Source of the DNA: Macrostomum hystrix
Taxonomy: Eukaryota; Platyhelminthes; Macrostomidae
Direction: 5' to 3'
Assembly: GCA_950097015.1 (NCBI GenBank)
Contig: CATNEN010000008.1
Span: forward strand, 1,116,001 to 1,180,000
DNA length: 64,000 nt
A model generated the notes under the pieces. The model did not search any database and had not been told where the DNA came from. It saw only the letters and a list, made by a program, of their open reading frames with translations. Made by a program: the position numbers and the translations under genes. Each line of letters opens with the position of its first letter. Positions within the stretch are counted from its first letter, which is position 1. This document shows positions 41,082 to 50,970 of the stretch, one piece after another.

Positions 41082-43215
41082 CCGAAGGATGCCCCCTGTA
41101 GCTAAGTCAAAGTCAAGACAGAGGGAAGAGTGACAGAGGGAAGAGTGACAGTAGGAAGAATGACGGAGTGAAGAGTGACGGAGTGAAGAGTGACAGAGTA
41201 AAGAGGGAAGAGTGATAAAGTGAGGAGTAACAGAGTGACGGAGTGAAGAGTGACAGAGTGAAGAGGGAAGAGTGATAAAGTGAGGAGTAACAGAGTGACG
41301 GAGTGACGGAGTGAAGAGTGACAGAGTGAAGAGGGAAGAGTGATAAAGTGAAGAGTAACAGAGTGACAGAGTGATGGAAGGAAGAGTTACAGAGTGAAAT
41401 AGTGACAGTCCCTCCAGAGTGAAGAGTAACAGTGAGACAGTGTGAGAGAGTTTAGAAGTGAATGAATTTATCACAGAATGCGAGTAACAGCAGTGTGATG
41501 TTGCGAAGCGTCGTGCGAAGATCATAAGCAACTTCCTTCGAAAAGCTCTAAGCAGCTGTAGGCACTGTCGCAAAGATGTCTATCACATTTTCAGAAGGCC
41601 ATTTTTGGACTGATGACGTCAGGTTTAACAAATTTTCGAAAACTACCTAAGCTATTCGCTAACTAGAAACAGGAAATATTTTATGGCTTTCAGGTGCAAA
41701 ATAGCCAGACTTTTTAAGCAGTTAATTCAATACGAATGACAAATTTACAATTGCATCTTGCCTAGTTTTCGTCTTGTTCATCGTAACAATCGCGTGTAAA
41801 CAAAATTGCATTTAAAAGTACGGGAAATAGTTTAACAAAACGCTGAATCAAACGAACAATCCAACCCTGTGGAATAAGTTATGAAAAATAAGTAACCAAC
41901 TAGTATCTTTTAAATATGTTTTACCCTCCACATAAAAAATTTAGATTTTACTATTTTTTGGATTTTACTACTGAATTTCTTGTACCACAAAACTAATTGT
42001 ACCACAAAGCCATACTTTCAGTAGAATTAGATGTAAATTACATCGTTTTGATTTAAGCAATTTCTTCCTCAAAGCAGACATGTCAAGCATAGTCATTGTT
42101 GCATACTCTAATTTAATTTCTTAAATTTATAAAAAATAAAGACAAACGTATGATTCTTGCCTGTGACTGATATGAAGAACATTTTTATCTGAACGAACAA
42201 AGTCCAACTGTTAAACCAAAGCGTGGTTAAATGTTGCATTTTTTAAATACCAGCAATTATCGAGAATCATGAGAACACACAGTTATTCTAGTAGACCTAG
42301 TAAACGTGATGCTTTCATCGTTAATTATTGAGTTGGTAACAAAGAAGCTTTCCAGCATTCCAGGTGCATTTAATTTCATTGTTATTATTGGGGTGCTGCT
42401 GGCTCGATATTGGGTGTCAGTCGGACAGCCAGTAAGAAGGCTAAATATTGGAGCTAAGTATTGGAGCGGGAACCTGAGCCCCAGTTCCTGTCCAAGTTGC
42501 GTCGGGGCGTCGCAGGTGTGCCAGGGCGCCAGTTTGAATCTTCCCGGCGACATCCTGCTAGGCGGCCTGTTCCTAGTGCACGAGAAGGCGGCGCCGCGAG
42601 GCTGCGGCCAAATTAGCGAGAATCGCGGGGTTCAACGACTCGAGGCCATGGCTTATGCCCTGCAGCTGGTCAACCGGCCAGACAGCCCTCCGCCCCGCCT
42701 CACTCTCGGTGGCCGACTGTTCGACACCTGCGCCAGGGACACGACGCACGCCTTGGAGCAGAGCATAGACTTGGTAGCCGACAGGCTGAGCAGCCTAGAC
42801 GGATTCAGTCCAGCTGGTGACCAGCTGCGCTGCAGCGGCGCTTCACTCGGAGGCGCCAGCGTGAGGACGCGGAAACAGGTGGCCGGAGTGACCGGAGCTG
42901 CCGACTCCTCTGTCAAGCATCATGATCGCCAACATCCTGAGGCTCTTCAAGGTTGGCGGTCGGGTTGAGCAATTTCTTTGAGGATATTATTCATTTCTTG
43001 GAAAGCCACATAATTTTCTTAGAATGCAGTTTCGTGCTTCAACGTTTCTACCTTAATTTTACTTTATAGCTTTCTTCTACCTTACTAAGGTACATTACTT
43101 CGAGCAGCGTGTTTCTACTTCTCTAAGTTTCTATGTTTCTACATTTCTCAGGTAACCACCGGGTTTGCTTAGAATTACAACAAAATATTTGCACAGAGTG
43201 GCCCAGAGTGGCCAT
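41082..43215 (+). repeat. Segmental duplication, copy B, 5' part (matches 4018-5905)
   Basis: Same order as copy A: LINE 3' tip, degenerate 15-bp array (41105-41440), AT-rich spacer (about 41440-42250), mGluR-like exon 1, intron start. Copy B keeps the full exon. It lacks about 180 bp of spacer found in A and has a small extra TTGTACCACAAAGCC repeat near 41995. Confidence 0.93.
42309..42951 (+). pseudogene. mGluR-like exon 1, copy B (longer copy)
   Basis: Encodes a hydrophobic leader (FNFIVIIGVLLA), then the N-terminal lobe of an mGluR-type ligand-binding domain: GDILLGGLFLVHEK, RGVQRLEAMAYALQLVN, LGGRLFDTCARDTTHALEQS, and finally GVTGAADSSV. Here one extra A (near 42915) shifts the frame; the expected IANILRLFK follows in the next frame and ends at 42951 in AAG before GTTGGC, a possible weak donor. 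The exon 2 relic at 15278 begins with exactly the residues that should follow. Apart from that shift the exon is open over more than 200 residues. It may be a recent pseudogene, or the shift may be a sequencing error. Confidence 0.85.
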
Positions 43216-43319
43216 TTGTTAAGTAGCTAACGAAAGTACGTACAAAAATGTTTTTTTTACTTTTAAGTACACAATGTACTACAAACAGGAGAATTTTATT
43301 GGCAGCCCGATGCTGACAC
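42958..43319. other. Relic intron, no gene seen
   Basis: The first 250 bp match copy A 5768-5905, with a small internal CTAAGTTTCTATGTTTCTAC expansion. The remainder up to the recombinase relic is unique and AT-rich. Confidence 0.6.
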
Positions 43320-44638
43320 TTACCGCTGAACAGTCTTCACGTCTTTATGGCCAGTTATTTTGCAGATCTGCTCCAAACGAAAGCCAGCTTCGTGCAACTC
43401 ATAAATGACGGTGCCCAGTGTAGACTTTGGACAACTGTGCAGTCGCTGAAATCTGATTCTGAACTGGGCCATCAGATTCTGAAGCGCATTCACGCCCATT
43501 GGCTTTGTTGTGTACAAGTGAGCAGCCTTTTTGCCGATGCTAGGCATAAGAAACAGAGGCATGTTACTCTCGGCAGTCCCAGCCGAAAGGCTAGCCTCCC
43601 GCTTTTCCAAGTACAACTTGATCGCAGCCACAGGGCAGTGCTCTCCGCCGGTCGACTTCACAATGGCTTCTCTCGATTGTCTTCCATTGCGCCCGGCGAT
43701 AGTCTTGTGCCGACGGTTTTCTCGAGTCCTCCATTATGTCGCACAGTCTCCACTCCACTCCGCAACTCAAACACCAGACTGTTGACATTGAGCGATCGGA
43801 GCCATTCACGACCTCGCTGACCGAAGTAATAGAGCAGAATGAAGTACACCTCGTGTAGAAGCTTCGTCCCATTTGAGCGGTCGAAGTACGTCCACATTTT
43901 GTTAAGATCGTCCTTCTCCATCGCCTCGTAATGCCTAATGCGACCGCCATTTTTTAGGAACATTCGACAAACAGCCTTCAAGGCTAAATTCGCAATATGA
44001 AACTTTTCACCTTCAATGATGTTAATGGCCCTGGTACGCCTGAAATACCGAAACAAGCCGGCTCGAAAGCAGATTAGACTAGACGGTGCTTAGAAGCTCC
44101 CATCTTGCTTCCTAAGAGTGGCATAAAAGAACTTCAGCTTTTCCGCAAGCTCGTCCTCAGTGCAGGATCCAGCTTCAAAGCTTTCGAATTTGTACTCTCG
44201 AAGAAATACTTGGAAGCGGTCAATAGCCGATTCTTCTTGCTTTTCGGTAGAGATGACCATGGTCTCCTCGTCCTGTCTGTCGACAATCGCTTGCAGTTCA
44301 GTTGTGGAACCTCCAACATCCGGAATTGATTCCGAGTCTTCACCCTCCACCAAGGGAATCCGATTGAATAGTTCTTCCAGAGTAGGTAGGAGCGGCTCAT
44401 CATCGAACATCGTCCGCTCGATCAACGCACTTCTGTCCATGAGCTCTACATGCTTCTCGATTTCCGCCGTAGTCAAGCCGATTATGCAATTGTCCGGGAA
44501 TTGAGACAGATGAATAATGTTTTCAAATGAACGCACACTGAGACGAACAAATATCGCGCTGTAGTGGAGAGAAAGATATTCCTTGCCTCCCTCAACCCTG
44601 TTCTTTGCAAATTGCCATAGACAAAAATGAATAGGCAC
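43320..44638 (-). pseudogene. Crypton-like tyrosine recombinase relic
   Basis: Three minus-strand frames form one coding sequence. The N-terminal 150 residues are acidic and unrecognised. Next comes a core-binding domain (IDRFQVFLREYKFESF, EKLKFFYATLRKQDGSF) that continues, after a single TAA, with APSSLICFRAGLFRYFRRT. The catalytic part has YYFGQRGREWLR with the first Arg, TTKPMGVNAL, and ELHEAGF...ICKITGHKD. This order matches the DUF3504/Crypton recombinases and the host proteins derived from them (for example ZMYM2, QRICH1). A GA-type insertion near 43660 shifts the frame. The sequence stops after GHKDVKTVQR at GTAAGT, a perfect donor, exactly before the expected catalytic Tyr. No exon with that Tyr was found. 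Confidence 0.83.
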
Positions 44639-44639
44639 T

Positions 44640-45337
44640 GTTGGCTAGTCAATATGACAATGTGATTGAAGCACGGCTTGCAAGTGCACTATCTTTCCAT
44701 TGAGACCTCGGAGACCTGGGCGGACCTGGGCCAACTTTGTCGCAGCTAGACAACTTTGTCTATGGAAAAACCTTATCTAAGCTGAGCAAAACTTAGGAGA
44801 GAGATTTTCGTCTCTACGCCAAATTGATCGCAGTTTTGGCCAACTAGATCGCAATTAGATCCCAAAACCGAAAGGATTGAATCAGAAACTGGGACGATTG
44901 AATCCAAAACTAGGATGATTGAATCCGAAACTGAGTCTATCTAATGCTAAACGTCAGTCAATCTCATGCCAAATCCCCACGAGTCTCATGCTAAAGTCCA
45001 CAATCACGCCACCAGTGCTTCTCTGTGATCACTTGCAGGCAACACTCGAAGCACAGCAATTGCTAAGCGATGCGCTATACAAAAAATACTAGTTAAAATT
45101 TATTTTTTAGAAATATTTTTTTCTGTATCTCAGAGCGGTTTCAAAATTTAGTTGAGAATATGTATCCGTTTCGCAGCAACGTCGAATACACAGAGATAGT
45201 CCTGAAGATTTTCCATATTGATTGCAACGCAAACGCAACATCTACATTCCTGAAGGTAAAAATGTAGTTCCTGAGAATGAAAAAGTTTTCTTCTGCTCGT
45301 CTGCGCTTAACGTTAAAAATGCCAAGCCACCAAATGC
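44640..45337. other. Spacer with satellite remnant and duplicated upstream region
   Basis: About 200 bp of unique DNA, then four 20-bp satellite units (44855-44930), then sequence nearly identical to 17062-17470, upstream of the secreted-protein gene. No independent gene. Confidence 0.7.
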
Positions 45338-45347
45338 TATATATTAG
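45338..45347 (+). promoter_or_regulatory. TATA box of the secreted-protein gene, copy B
   Basis: TATATATTAG, 80 bp before the ATG, as in copy A. Confidence 0.65.
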
Positions 45348-45417
45348 CGACTGAGACATTCAAATCAAACACCAATTTCTCGATTCGTTAATTGAAACTG
45401 CCAGAAATTGAATTAGA

Positions 45418-45978
45418 ATGCCCAATCAAAGCAGTTTTCTCATCTTACTGAAGCTGGTCCTACTGGAAGTCTGGCTAGCTCTGCCTCTTGAAGCTTCGCA
45501 ACGCGCAGTCATCAGCCAAAGCTCGCTGGTTAAGCTGAAGAATGTGCGAACTGGGAATTACATTGGCGTGAATGTTGATAACCACCTGAAAGTCATACGT
45601 ACGTATGTGTGTGACACAAAGTATTTTTTGGACGTCACAACCGATAGTCCAGCCTCAATCCTACTCGAAGACGCCTGGCATGACTCTAAGAAGATTCGCA
45701 TACAATTGTACGAAGATGCGCCTCCTCGATTCTACGCACAATGCATCACCGACATCACAATCTTTCTTAGACAAGGAGACGATGATCGTGGTCAGATGTG
45801 GTTCATGGTGAATCAGGACAAATCGCTGAAAATAAAAGATGGTGACATTGTAACCATCAGGAATATGTACTGGACCAACGCCTACATTGTTGACACATCG
45901 CCGAAGCGATCGTTTCATAGCAGTATTGCTTGCCAGAACAATGTTCCAGATAAATGGAAAGTCATTATGATCAAGTAA
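45418..45978 (+). CDS. Small secreted protein, paralogue B
   Basis: A single-exon frame of 186 residues, paralogue of 17551-18108. The first 50 residues, including the signal peptide FLILLKLVLLEVWLALPLEA, are nearly unchanged (one Thr to Lys change in the hydrophobic core). From NVRTG on, only about half of the residues agree, while blocks such as KKIRI, IKDGDIVTI and DKWKVIMIK stay fixed and three cysteines keep their order. A one-codon length difference is the only net indel. Leader, TATA and 3' UTR are almost identical to A. It likewise lies between mGluR-like exon relics in the same orientation. Both copies remaining open among decayed neighbours suggests that they are used. Fold (perhaps beta-trefoil) and function are unknown. 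Confidence 0.85.
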   Translation: MPNQSSFLILLKLVLLEVWLALPLEASQRAVISQSSLVKLKNVRTGNYIGVNVDNHLKVIRTYVCDTKYFLDVTTDSPASILLEDAWHDSKKIRIQLYEDAPPRFYAQCITDITIFLRQGDDDRGQMWFMVNQDKSLKIKDGDIVTIRNMYWTNAYIVDTSPKRSFHSSIACQNNVPDKWKVIMIK

Positions 45979-45995
45979 GACCCGGAACTCTTAGA

Positions 45996-46001
45996 AATAA
46001 A
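45996..46001 (+). terminator. Polyadenylation signal AATAAA
   Basis: 18 bp after the stop of secreted-protein gene B, same context as in A. Confidence 0.65.
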
Positions 46002-46260
46002 CTGCCTAGTCAGTTGTTCGAATCGTTGTGCAGAATATCATTCTTTTAGCTGAAATCTCTTTTTATTTTCTTCATACGACTAAAATGAGAAAGACAAACG
46101 ACTCAATCTTTAGCTGTGAGAAAATAATTAAATAAATTGTCACAATAATGTCGGAATCAAAATCTAACTACGAAAATTTAGCGCGCACAATAGATACAAT
46201 AGCTCAGTGTGAGGTGTTAGTGGTGTAGAAACTATGCGATGAAAAGTTCACAAATGATGT

Positions 46261-46274
46261 GCCGTCGCATGCAG
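46261..46274. repeat. SINE target-site duplication, left
   Basis: GCCGTCGCATGCAG, repeated exactly at 46855-46868. Confidence 0.94.
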
Positions 46275-46854
46275 GGGGCGAGTGGGTCAGCGGCTAACGT
46301 CGCTGCCTCGCACTCCAAAGGACGCTAGTTCGATTCACCCTTCAAGTCACGATTAATTTCGGGACTTGTTGGGGGGGTTTGGACAGTAGCGACCGGCGGA
46401 GGTGCACCATATTTCGTGCAATCAAAGCTTGAAATAATAGCTTCGCTCCTGCCTTCTGCATGCCTGCTTGTTTGTGTTTGTGTTTGTGCGTTGGGCCGGG
46501 TGTGAGGCGTTGTATGGGGGGTGGGGCGGGTGTGCACCAGCCATGCGTGCTCTGAGCGGCGAGGTTTCACCAGCCGTCTGCGCGCGTGACTTGGTCCTCT
46601 CGTCCCTACCCTTCAGGCATGTAAGTCCTCCCCTTGTTTGGTCAGCTCTGTGCGTGTGCGGGCCTGGGGTGAGAGGCACTCCGGCTGCCACCCCCTTCCC
46701 CGCTTGGCTTGCGGCTGTGTATGAGGTGCCTGTGTTCAGGGGTCTAGATGGCGCGATGGGCGACTCCCGCCTAGTTCGCCGGCCTGGGGGCATGCCGTTC
46801 CTGCGCTTGTGCGTCAAGTGCCCCAGGCCCCCCTGCAATTAAGTAAAGTAAAAA
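46275..46854 (+). mobile_element. tRNA-derived SINE, 580 bp
   Basis: Bounded by a perfect 14-bp target duplication. The head (46275-46345) is tRNA-like, with an A-box-like GTGGGTCAGCGGC and a B-box-like AGTTCGATTC about 35 bp apart, which would form an internal RNA polymerase III promoter. The body is GC-rich and unrelated to anything else here. The 3' end GGCCCCCCTGCAATTAAGTAAAGTAAA-type tail (46827-46854) resembles the LINE 3' end (GGCCCCCTGCCGCTAAGTCA and AAGTC units at 12072-12106). That suggests that the LINE machinery moves this SINE. The element is absent from the matching place in copy A (about 18345), so it inserted after the duplication. Confidence 0.92.
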
Positions 46855-46868
46855 GCCGTCGCATGCAG
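46855..46868. repeat. SINE target-site duplication, right
   Basis: GCCGTCGCATGCAG, exact match to 46261-46274. Confidence 0.94.
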
Positions 46869-46919
46869 CCCTTCTGTTATTATTGTTATTATTATTACTA
46901 TTATTTACCATCGCTTCAG

Positions 46920-47308
46920 GCCACGAGCGCATCGGCATTGACAGTCTCTACGAGCAGGAGGGCCTAGTTCCCATGGTGGTGGACGCAGTGCTATCCATGG
47001 CTCATGCCGTACAGTAGGCACAGTAGGCACCGAGACCTGTGCCCAGCCGAGTATACGCCACCCTGAACGGCACACTGCTGCGTGAGTTCATTAGCCGGGT
47101 GAACTTCACCGGCACGTCGGCCAGTACTGATCGAGAGTCTCTCTACGAGATCTTCCAGTACCAGCGGGGTCAGAACAAGCGCCGCTATCGCTAACAAAAG
47201 ATCGGCACCTGGGGAGGACAGCTCAGCCTGGACAATAGCACTTTGGCCTGGGGCGACTTCACCGGAGGCGATCCATCGGTGCCGCCGCTGTCCGTCTGCT
47301 CATCCTGA
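46920..47308 (+). pseudogene. mGluR-like exon: end of ligand-binding domain
   Basis: After an acceptor (TTACCATCGCTTCAG) one frame reads HERIGIDSLYEQEGLVPMVV then DAVLSMAHAVQ, and later GTLLREFISRVNFTGTSAS, YEIFQYQRGQN and KIGTWGGQLSLDN. These are the segments that close the ligand-binding domain of mGluRs before the Cys-rich domain. Four in-frame stops (two close together after HAVQ, one before KIGTW, one after VCSS) show that it is a pseudogene. The Cys-rich domain and helices 1-2 are missing. Confidence 0.87.
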
Positions 47309-47474
47309 GCATGTCCGTCCGTCTCAGCCTGAGCATCATCTACTCGGCCATCTTCACAAAAACTAACCGGCTCAGTAGTATCTTCAACCGGGCGGTGAAG
47401 TCGCTGATGAAGCAGCCGTCCTACACGAGACTCGATCTCAGTTGGTTCTCTGCTGCTGCCTCGTCTCGGTGCAG
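47309..47474 (+). pseudogene. mGluR-like exon: transmembrane helices 3-4
   Basis: Encodes LSIIYSAIFTKTNRLSSIFN and AVKSLMKQPSYTR, the highly conserved intracellular loop after helix 3 in mGluRs. After a one-base shift, SQLVLCCCLVSVQ follows and stops at the donor GTGAGT (47475). It is directly fused to the previous exon relic with no intron, so an internal deletion removed the Cys-rich domain and helices 1-2. The last 34 bp match 32033-32066. Confidence 0.85.
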
Positions 47475-47534
47475 GTGAGTCTTGGAACTGAGGAACTGAG
47501 AACTGATTTTAAGTCAGCTGGTTCCTAGTTTCCA

Positions 47535-47735
47535 GGTAACTATGGTTTCCAAGAAACTATGGTTTCCAAGAAACTATGGTTTCCAAGAAACTATGGTTTC
47601 CAAGAAACTATGGTTTCCAAGAAACTATGGTTTCCAAGAAACTATGGTTTCCAAGAAACTATGGTTTCTAAGAAACTATGGTTTCAAAAAACTATGGTTT
47701 CCACGAAACTCTGGTTTCCAAGAAAATGTTTCCAA
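47535..47735. repeat. 17-bp array TTTCCAAGAAACTATGG, copy B
   Basis: About 11 units, in the intron right after the duplicated exon end; equivalent of the array split by the BEL element in copy A. Confidence 0.94.
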
Positions 47736-47744
47736 GACACAAGG

Positions 47745-47820
47745 TCCTGCGCTGCGCAGTGGATGCGTCCATTGTAGTGTCGCTGCTGTACAATATGATC
47801 CTCATTTGCTCTGTGCACCA
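47745..47820 (+). pseudogene. Possible mGluR-like exon: transmembrane helix 5
   Basis: The frame VLRCAVDASIVVSLLYNMIL then ICSVH resembles the start of helix 5 in mGluRs (Cys, then a Ser-Leu-x-Tyr-Asn core). It follows the previous relic in the right order. It breaks off at the CTCACT microsatellite. The match is short, so the call is tentative. Confidence 0.55.
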
Positions 47821-47848
47821 TCTCTTTCACTCTCACTCGCACTCTCAT

Positions 47849-47933
<85 letters not shown>

Positions 47934-47939
47934 CTCACT

Positions 47940-47982
<43 letters not shown>

Positions 47983-48007
47983 CTCACTTTCACTTTCAGT
48001 CTCACTT

Positions 48008-48050
<43 letters not shown>

Positions 48051-48051
48051 T

Positions 48052-48098
<47 letters not shown>
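47821..48098. repeat. (CTCACT)n microsatellite
   Basis: About 46 hexamer units with CTTTCA variants; pyrimidine-rich on the plus strand except for A at one position. Apparent proteins on both strands are artefacts. Confidence 0.97.
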
Positions 48099-48360
48099 CG
48101 CCCCAGCTGCACCCATGCATAGCTACTATCGCTGGTCTTCCTAAGCCCGCCCTAACTGGAAAGTTTTCCTTGTGAAACCCTGCACAGGTAAAGCAGCAGA
48201 CGGAGCTGTTGCTTCAGCGGCAATCGTCGATGCGGACGCAGCGGACGGTCGTCAGAGAGCGAATAAGCGAAGATGCCAGCAGCCCACCGTCAGCTTCTCC
48301 TCGGACAGCGGCTTCCCCTGCGAGAGGCTGCTCATCGCCAATGCGGCGGTGCGCGAGACT
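48099..48360 (+). other. GC-rich, possibly exonic stretch
   Basis: From a CAG acceptor-like site near 48187 a GC-rich segment stays open in two plus frames (one translating to KQQTELLLQRQSSMRTQRTV and on, rich in Arg, Ser and Pro). It could be an intracellular tail exon of the mGluR relic, but no conserved motif supports this. It runs straight into the 13-bp array. Confidence 0.3.
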
Positions 48361-49137
48361 GCTCTTTGAGACTGCTCTTTGAGACTGCTCTTTGAGACTG
48401 CTCTTTGAGACTGCTCTTTGAGACTGCTCTTTGAGACTGCTCTTTGAGACTGCTCTTTGAGACTGCTCTTTGAGACTGCTCTTTGAGACTGCTCTTTGAG
48501 ACTGCTCTTTGAGACTGCTCTTTGAGACTGTTCTTTGAGACTGCTCTTTGAGACTGCTCTTTGAGACTGCTCTTTGAGACTGCTCTTTGAGACTGCTCTT
48601 TGAGACTGCTCTTTGAGACTGCTCTTTGAGACTGCTCTTTGAGACTGCTCTTTGAGACTGCTCTTTGAGACTGTTCTTTGAGACTGCTCTTTGAGACTGC
48701 TCTTTGAGACTGCTCTTTGAGACTGCTCTTTGAGACTGCTCTTTGAGACTGCTCTTTGAGACTGCTCTTTGAGACTGCTCTTTGAGACTGCTCTTTGAGA
48801 CTGCTCTTTGAGACTGCTCTTTGAGACTGCTCTTTGAGACTGTTCTTTGAGACTGCTCTTTGAGACTGCTCTTTGAGACTGCTCTTTGAGACTGCTCTTT
48901 GAGACTGCTCTTTGAGACTGCTCTTTGAGACTGCTCTTTGAGACTGCTCTTTGAGACTGCTCTTTGAGACTGCTCTTTGAGACTGCTCTTTGAGACTGTT
49001 CTTTGAGACTGCTCTTTGAGACTGCTCTTTGAGACTGCTCTTTGAGACTGCTCTTTGAGACTGCTCTTTGAGACTGCTCTTTGAGACTGCTCTTTGAGAC
49101 TGCTCTTTGAGACTGCTCTTTGAGACTGCTCTTTGAG
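48356..49137. repeat. 13-bp array GAGACTGCTCTTT, about 60 copies
   Basis: Almost perfect 13-bp units. The only recurrent variant, ACTGTTCTTT, occurs at about 48531, 48674, 48843 and 48999, that is 11, 13 and 12 units apart. The 296-residue minus-strand frame across it is periodic (13 residues) and not a real protein. Confidence 0.97.
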
Positions 49138-49259
49138 AGCATTGTGCTGCCTTTGGTGTCTTTGATGTTTCAGTTTAATATTTTGAATTAAAAAACTAAC
49201 TTAGATTTCTATTTCCTATGAATTTCTTCTCCTGACTCTCCTATTTCACCCCTTAGTTG

Positions 49260-49870
49260 TTTATTCCCAATCCCTCCTAGATTTCTCCCCCCATCTCTGA
49301 GATTTCTCCTCTCCCTCTCCCTCTCCCCTTCAACCCCTCAGATTTCTCCCCTCTCCTTTAGATTTTCCCCCCTCTCCCTCAGATTTCTTCCCCACTTCCT
49401 CAGATTTCTTCCCCTCCCCCCCTCAGATTTCCCCCCTCTACCCACAGATTTCTCTGCTTCTCTCTCAGATTTCTCCCCATCTCTCTCAGATTTCTCCCTC
49501 ACTCCCTCAGATTTCTCCCCTCTCCCTCAGATTTTTCTCCTTCTCCCTCTGATTTCTCTCCTTCTCCCTCAGATTTCTTCCCCACTACCTCATATTTCTC
49601 CCCTCTCCTTCAGATGTCTCCCCTCCCTCAGATTTATTCCCCTCTCCCTCCTCCTCAGAATTCTCCCCTTATCCCTCAGAATTCTCCCCTCTCTCTCATA
49701 TTTCTACCCCTCTCTCTCATATTTCTCCCCCACTCCATCAGAATTCTCCCCTTATCCCTCAGAATTCTTTCCTCTCTCTCATATTTCTCCCGTCTCTCTC
49801 AGAATTCTCCCCTTTCTCAGAATTCCCCCCTCTCTCAGATTTTTCCTCTCTCCCTTTCTCATACTCTCGC
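49260..49870. repeat. Degenerate pyrimidine-rich repeat (CCCTCAGATTTCTCC)
   Basis: Imperfect units of about 15-20 bp with variable C and CT runs; plus strand mostly pyrimidine. No gene. Confidence 0.85.
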
Positions 49871-50189
49871 TAAGAATTTCCCCTTATTCACAGATTTGTA
49901 CCTTCTGATTTCTACGTTGACATTTGTGTATTACTGTGACTTTCGCGTTCTATGCAGACTCTGGGCATTTTTTCAGAAACAGTTTGAATTTTCTTAAACT
50001 TAGAATCGCTGCGCAAATCTTACACGCCGCTTTCTATGTTGTATGGTTTGTACATTGTACTAGCGTACAGCTGGCTAGGGTAGCATCTGAATTTGTTCAG
50101 TATCTTTTTTAATAATATTTTGTTTAAATACATAATTACTGTCGCTAAACTCTGGCCTAGACTCTGGCTTATATTAATAACTTTTAGAT

Positions 50190-50970
50190 TTCAGGAATTA
50201 ATAAAGAATCTTGGGATTTTCTTTATATGTGACTTCCTTGGTTATAGGATTTTCATGATTTTGGGATTTTATTGATTGTGGGATTTCCTTGATTATGGAA
50301 TATCCTTGATTTGGGACTTCCTTGATTTTGTGGTTTCCTTGCTTTTGGGATTTCCTTGATTTTTGGATTTCCTTGTTTTGTGACTTCCTTGGTTATAGGA
50401 TGTTCAGGATTTTGGGATTTCTTTGATTATGGAATTTCCTTGATTATGTGGTTTCCTTGATTTTTAGATTTCCTTGATTTTTGCATTTCTTTCGTTTTTA
50501 GATTTCCTAGATTTTAGTACTTCTTTGAATTTAGGATTTCCTGGAATTTGAGATTTATTTTGTTCTGAGACTTACTTGATTCAGTAATTTCTTAGATTTT
50601 TGGAATTCCTTGATTTTAGGATTTGCTTGATTTTTAGTTAGGGATTTCCTTGATTGTGGGATTTCCTTGATTGTGGGATTTCCTTGATTGTGGGATTTCC
50701 TTGATTATGGGATTTCCTTGATTTTGAGATTTGCTCGATTTTTTGATTTCTTTGATTTGGGATTTACTAGGTTATGGGATTTCTATGATTTGGAATTTCC
50801 TTGATTCGGGATTTCCTTGATTTTTGGGATTTCCCTGATTTTTGGGATTTCCTTGACTTTTGGGTTTTCCTGGATTTTGGAATTTCCTTGATTTGGGATT
50901 CACGTAATATGGAACTTTCATAACATTGAATTCATGGATTTTGGATTTCATAAATTCCTGATTTCAGGGA
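50190..50970. repeat. Degenerate repeat (GGATTTCCTTGATTTTG)
   Basis: Imperfect units of about 17-20 bp, T-rich, with four nearly perfect GATTGTGGGATTTCCTT copies near 50650-50710. Frames across it are not convincing. Confidence 0.85.

Noticed and set aside
46275-46345. A functional tRNA gene at the SINE head
   Set aside because: The acceptor stem and anticodon arm do not fold properly and it is part of a 580-bp unit with target duplications.
48252-49142. 296-residue minus-strand ORF of KEQSQRAVSKSSL repeats
   Set aside because: Exact translation of the 13-bp array; the 13-residue period equals three array units.
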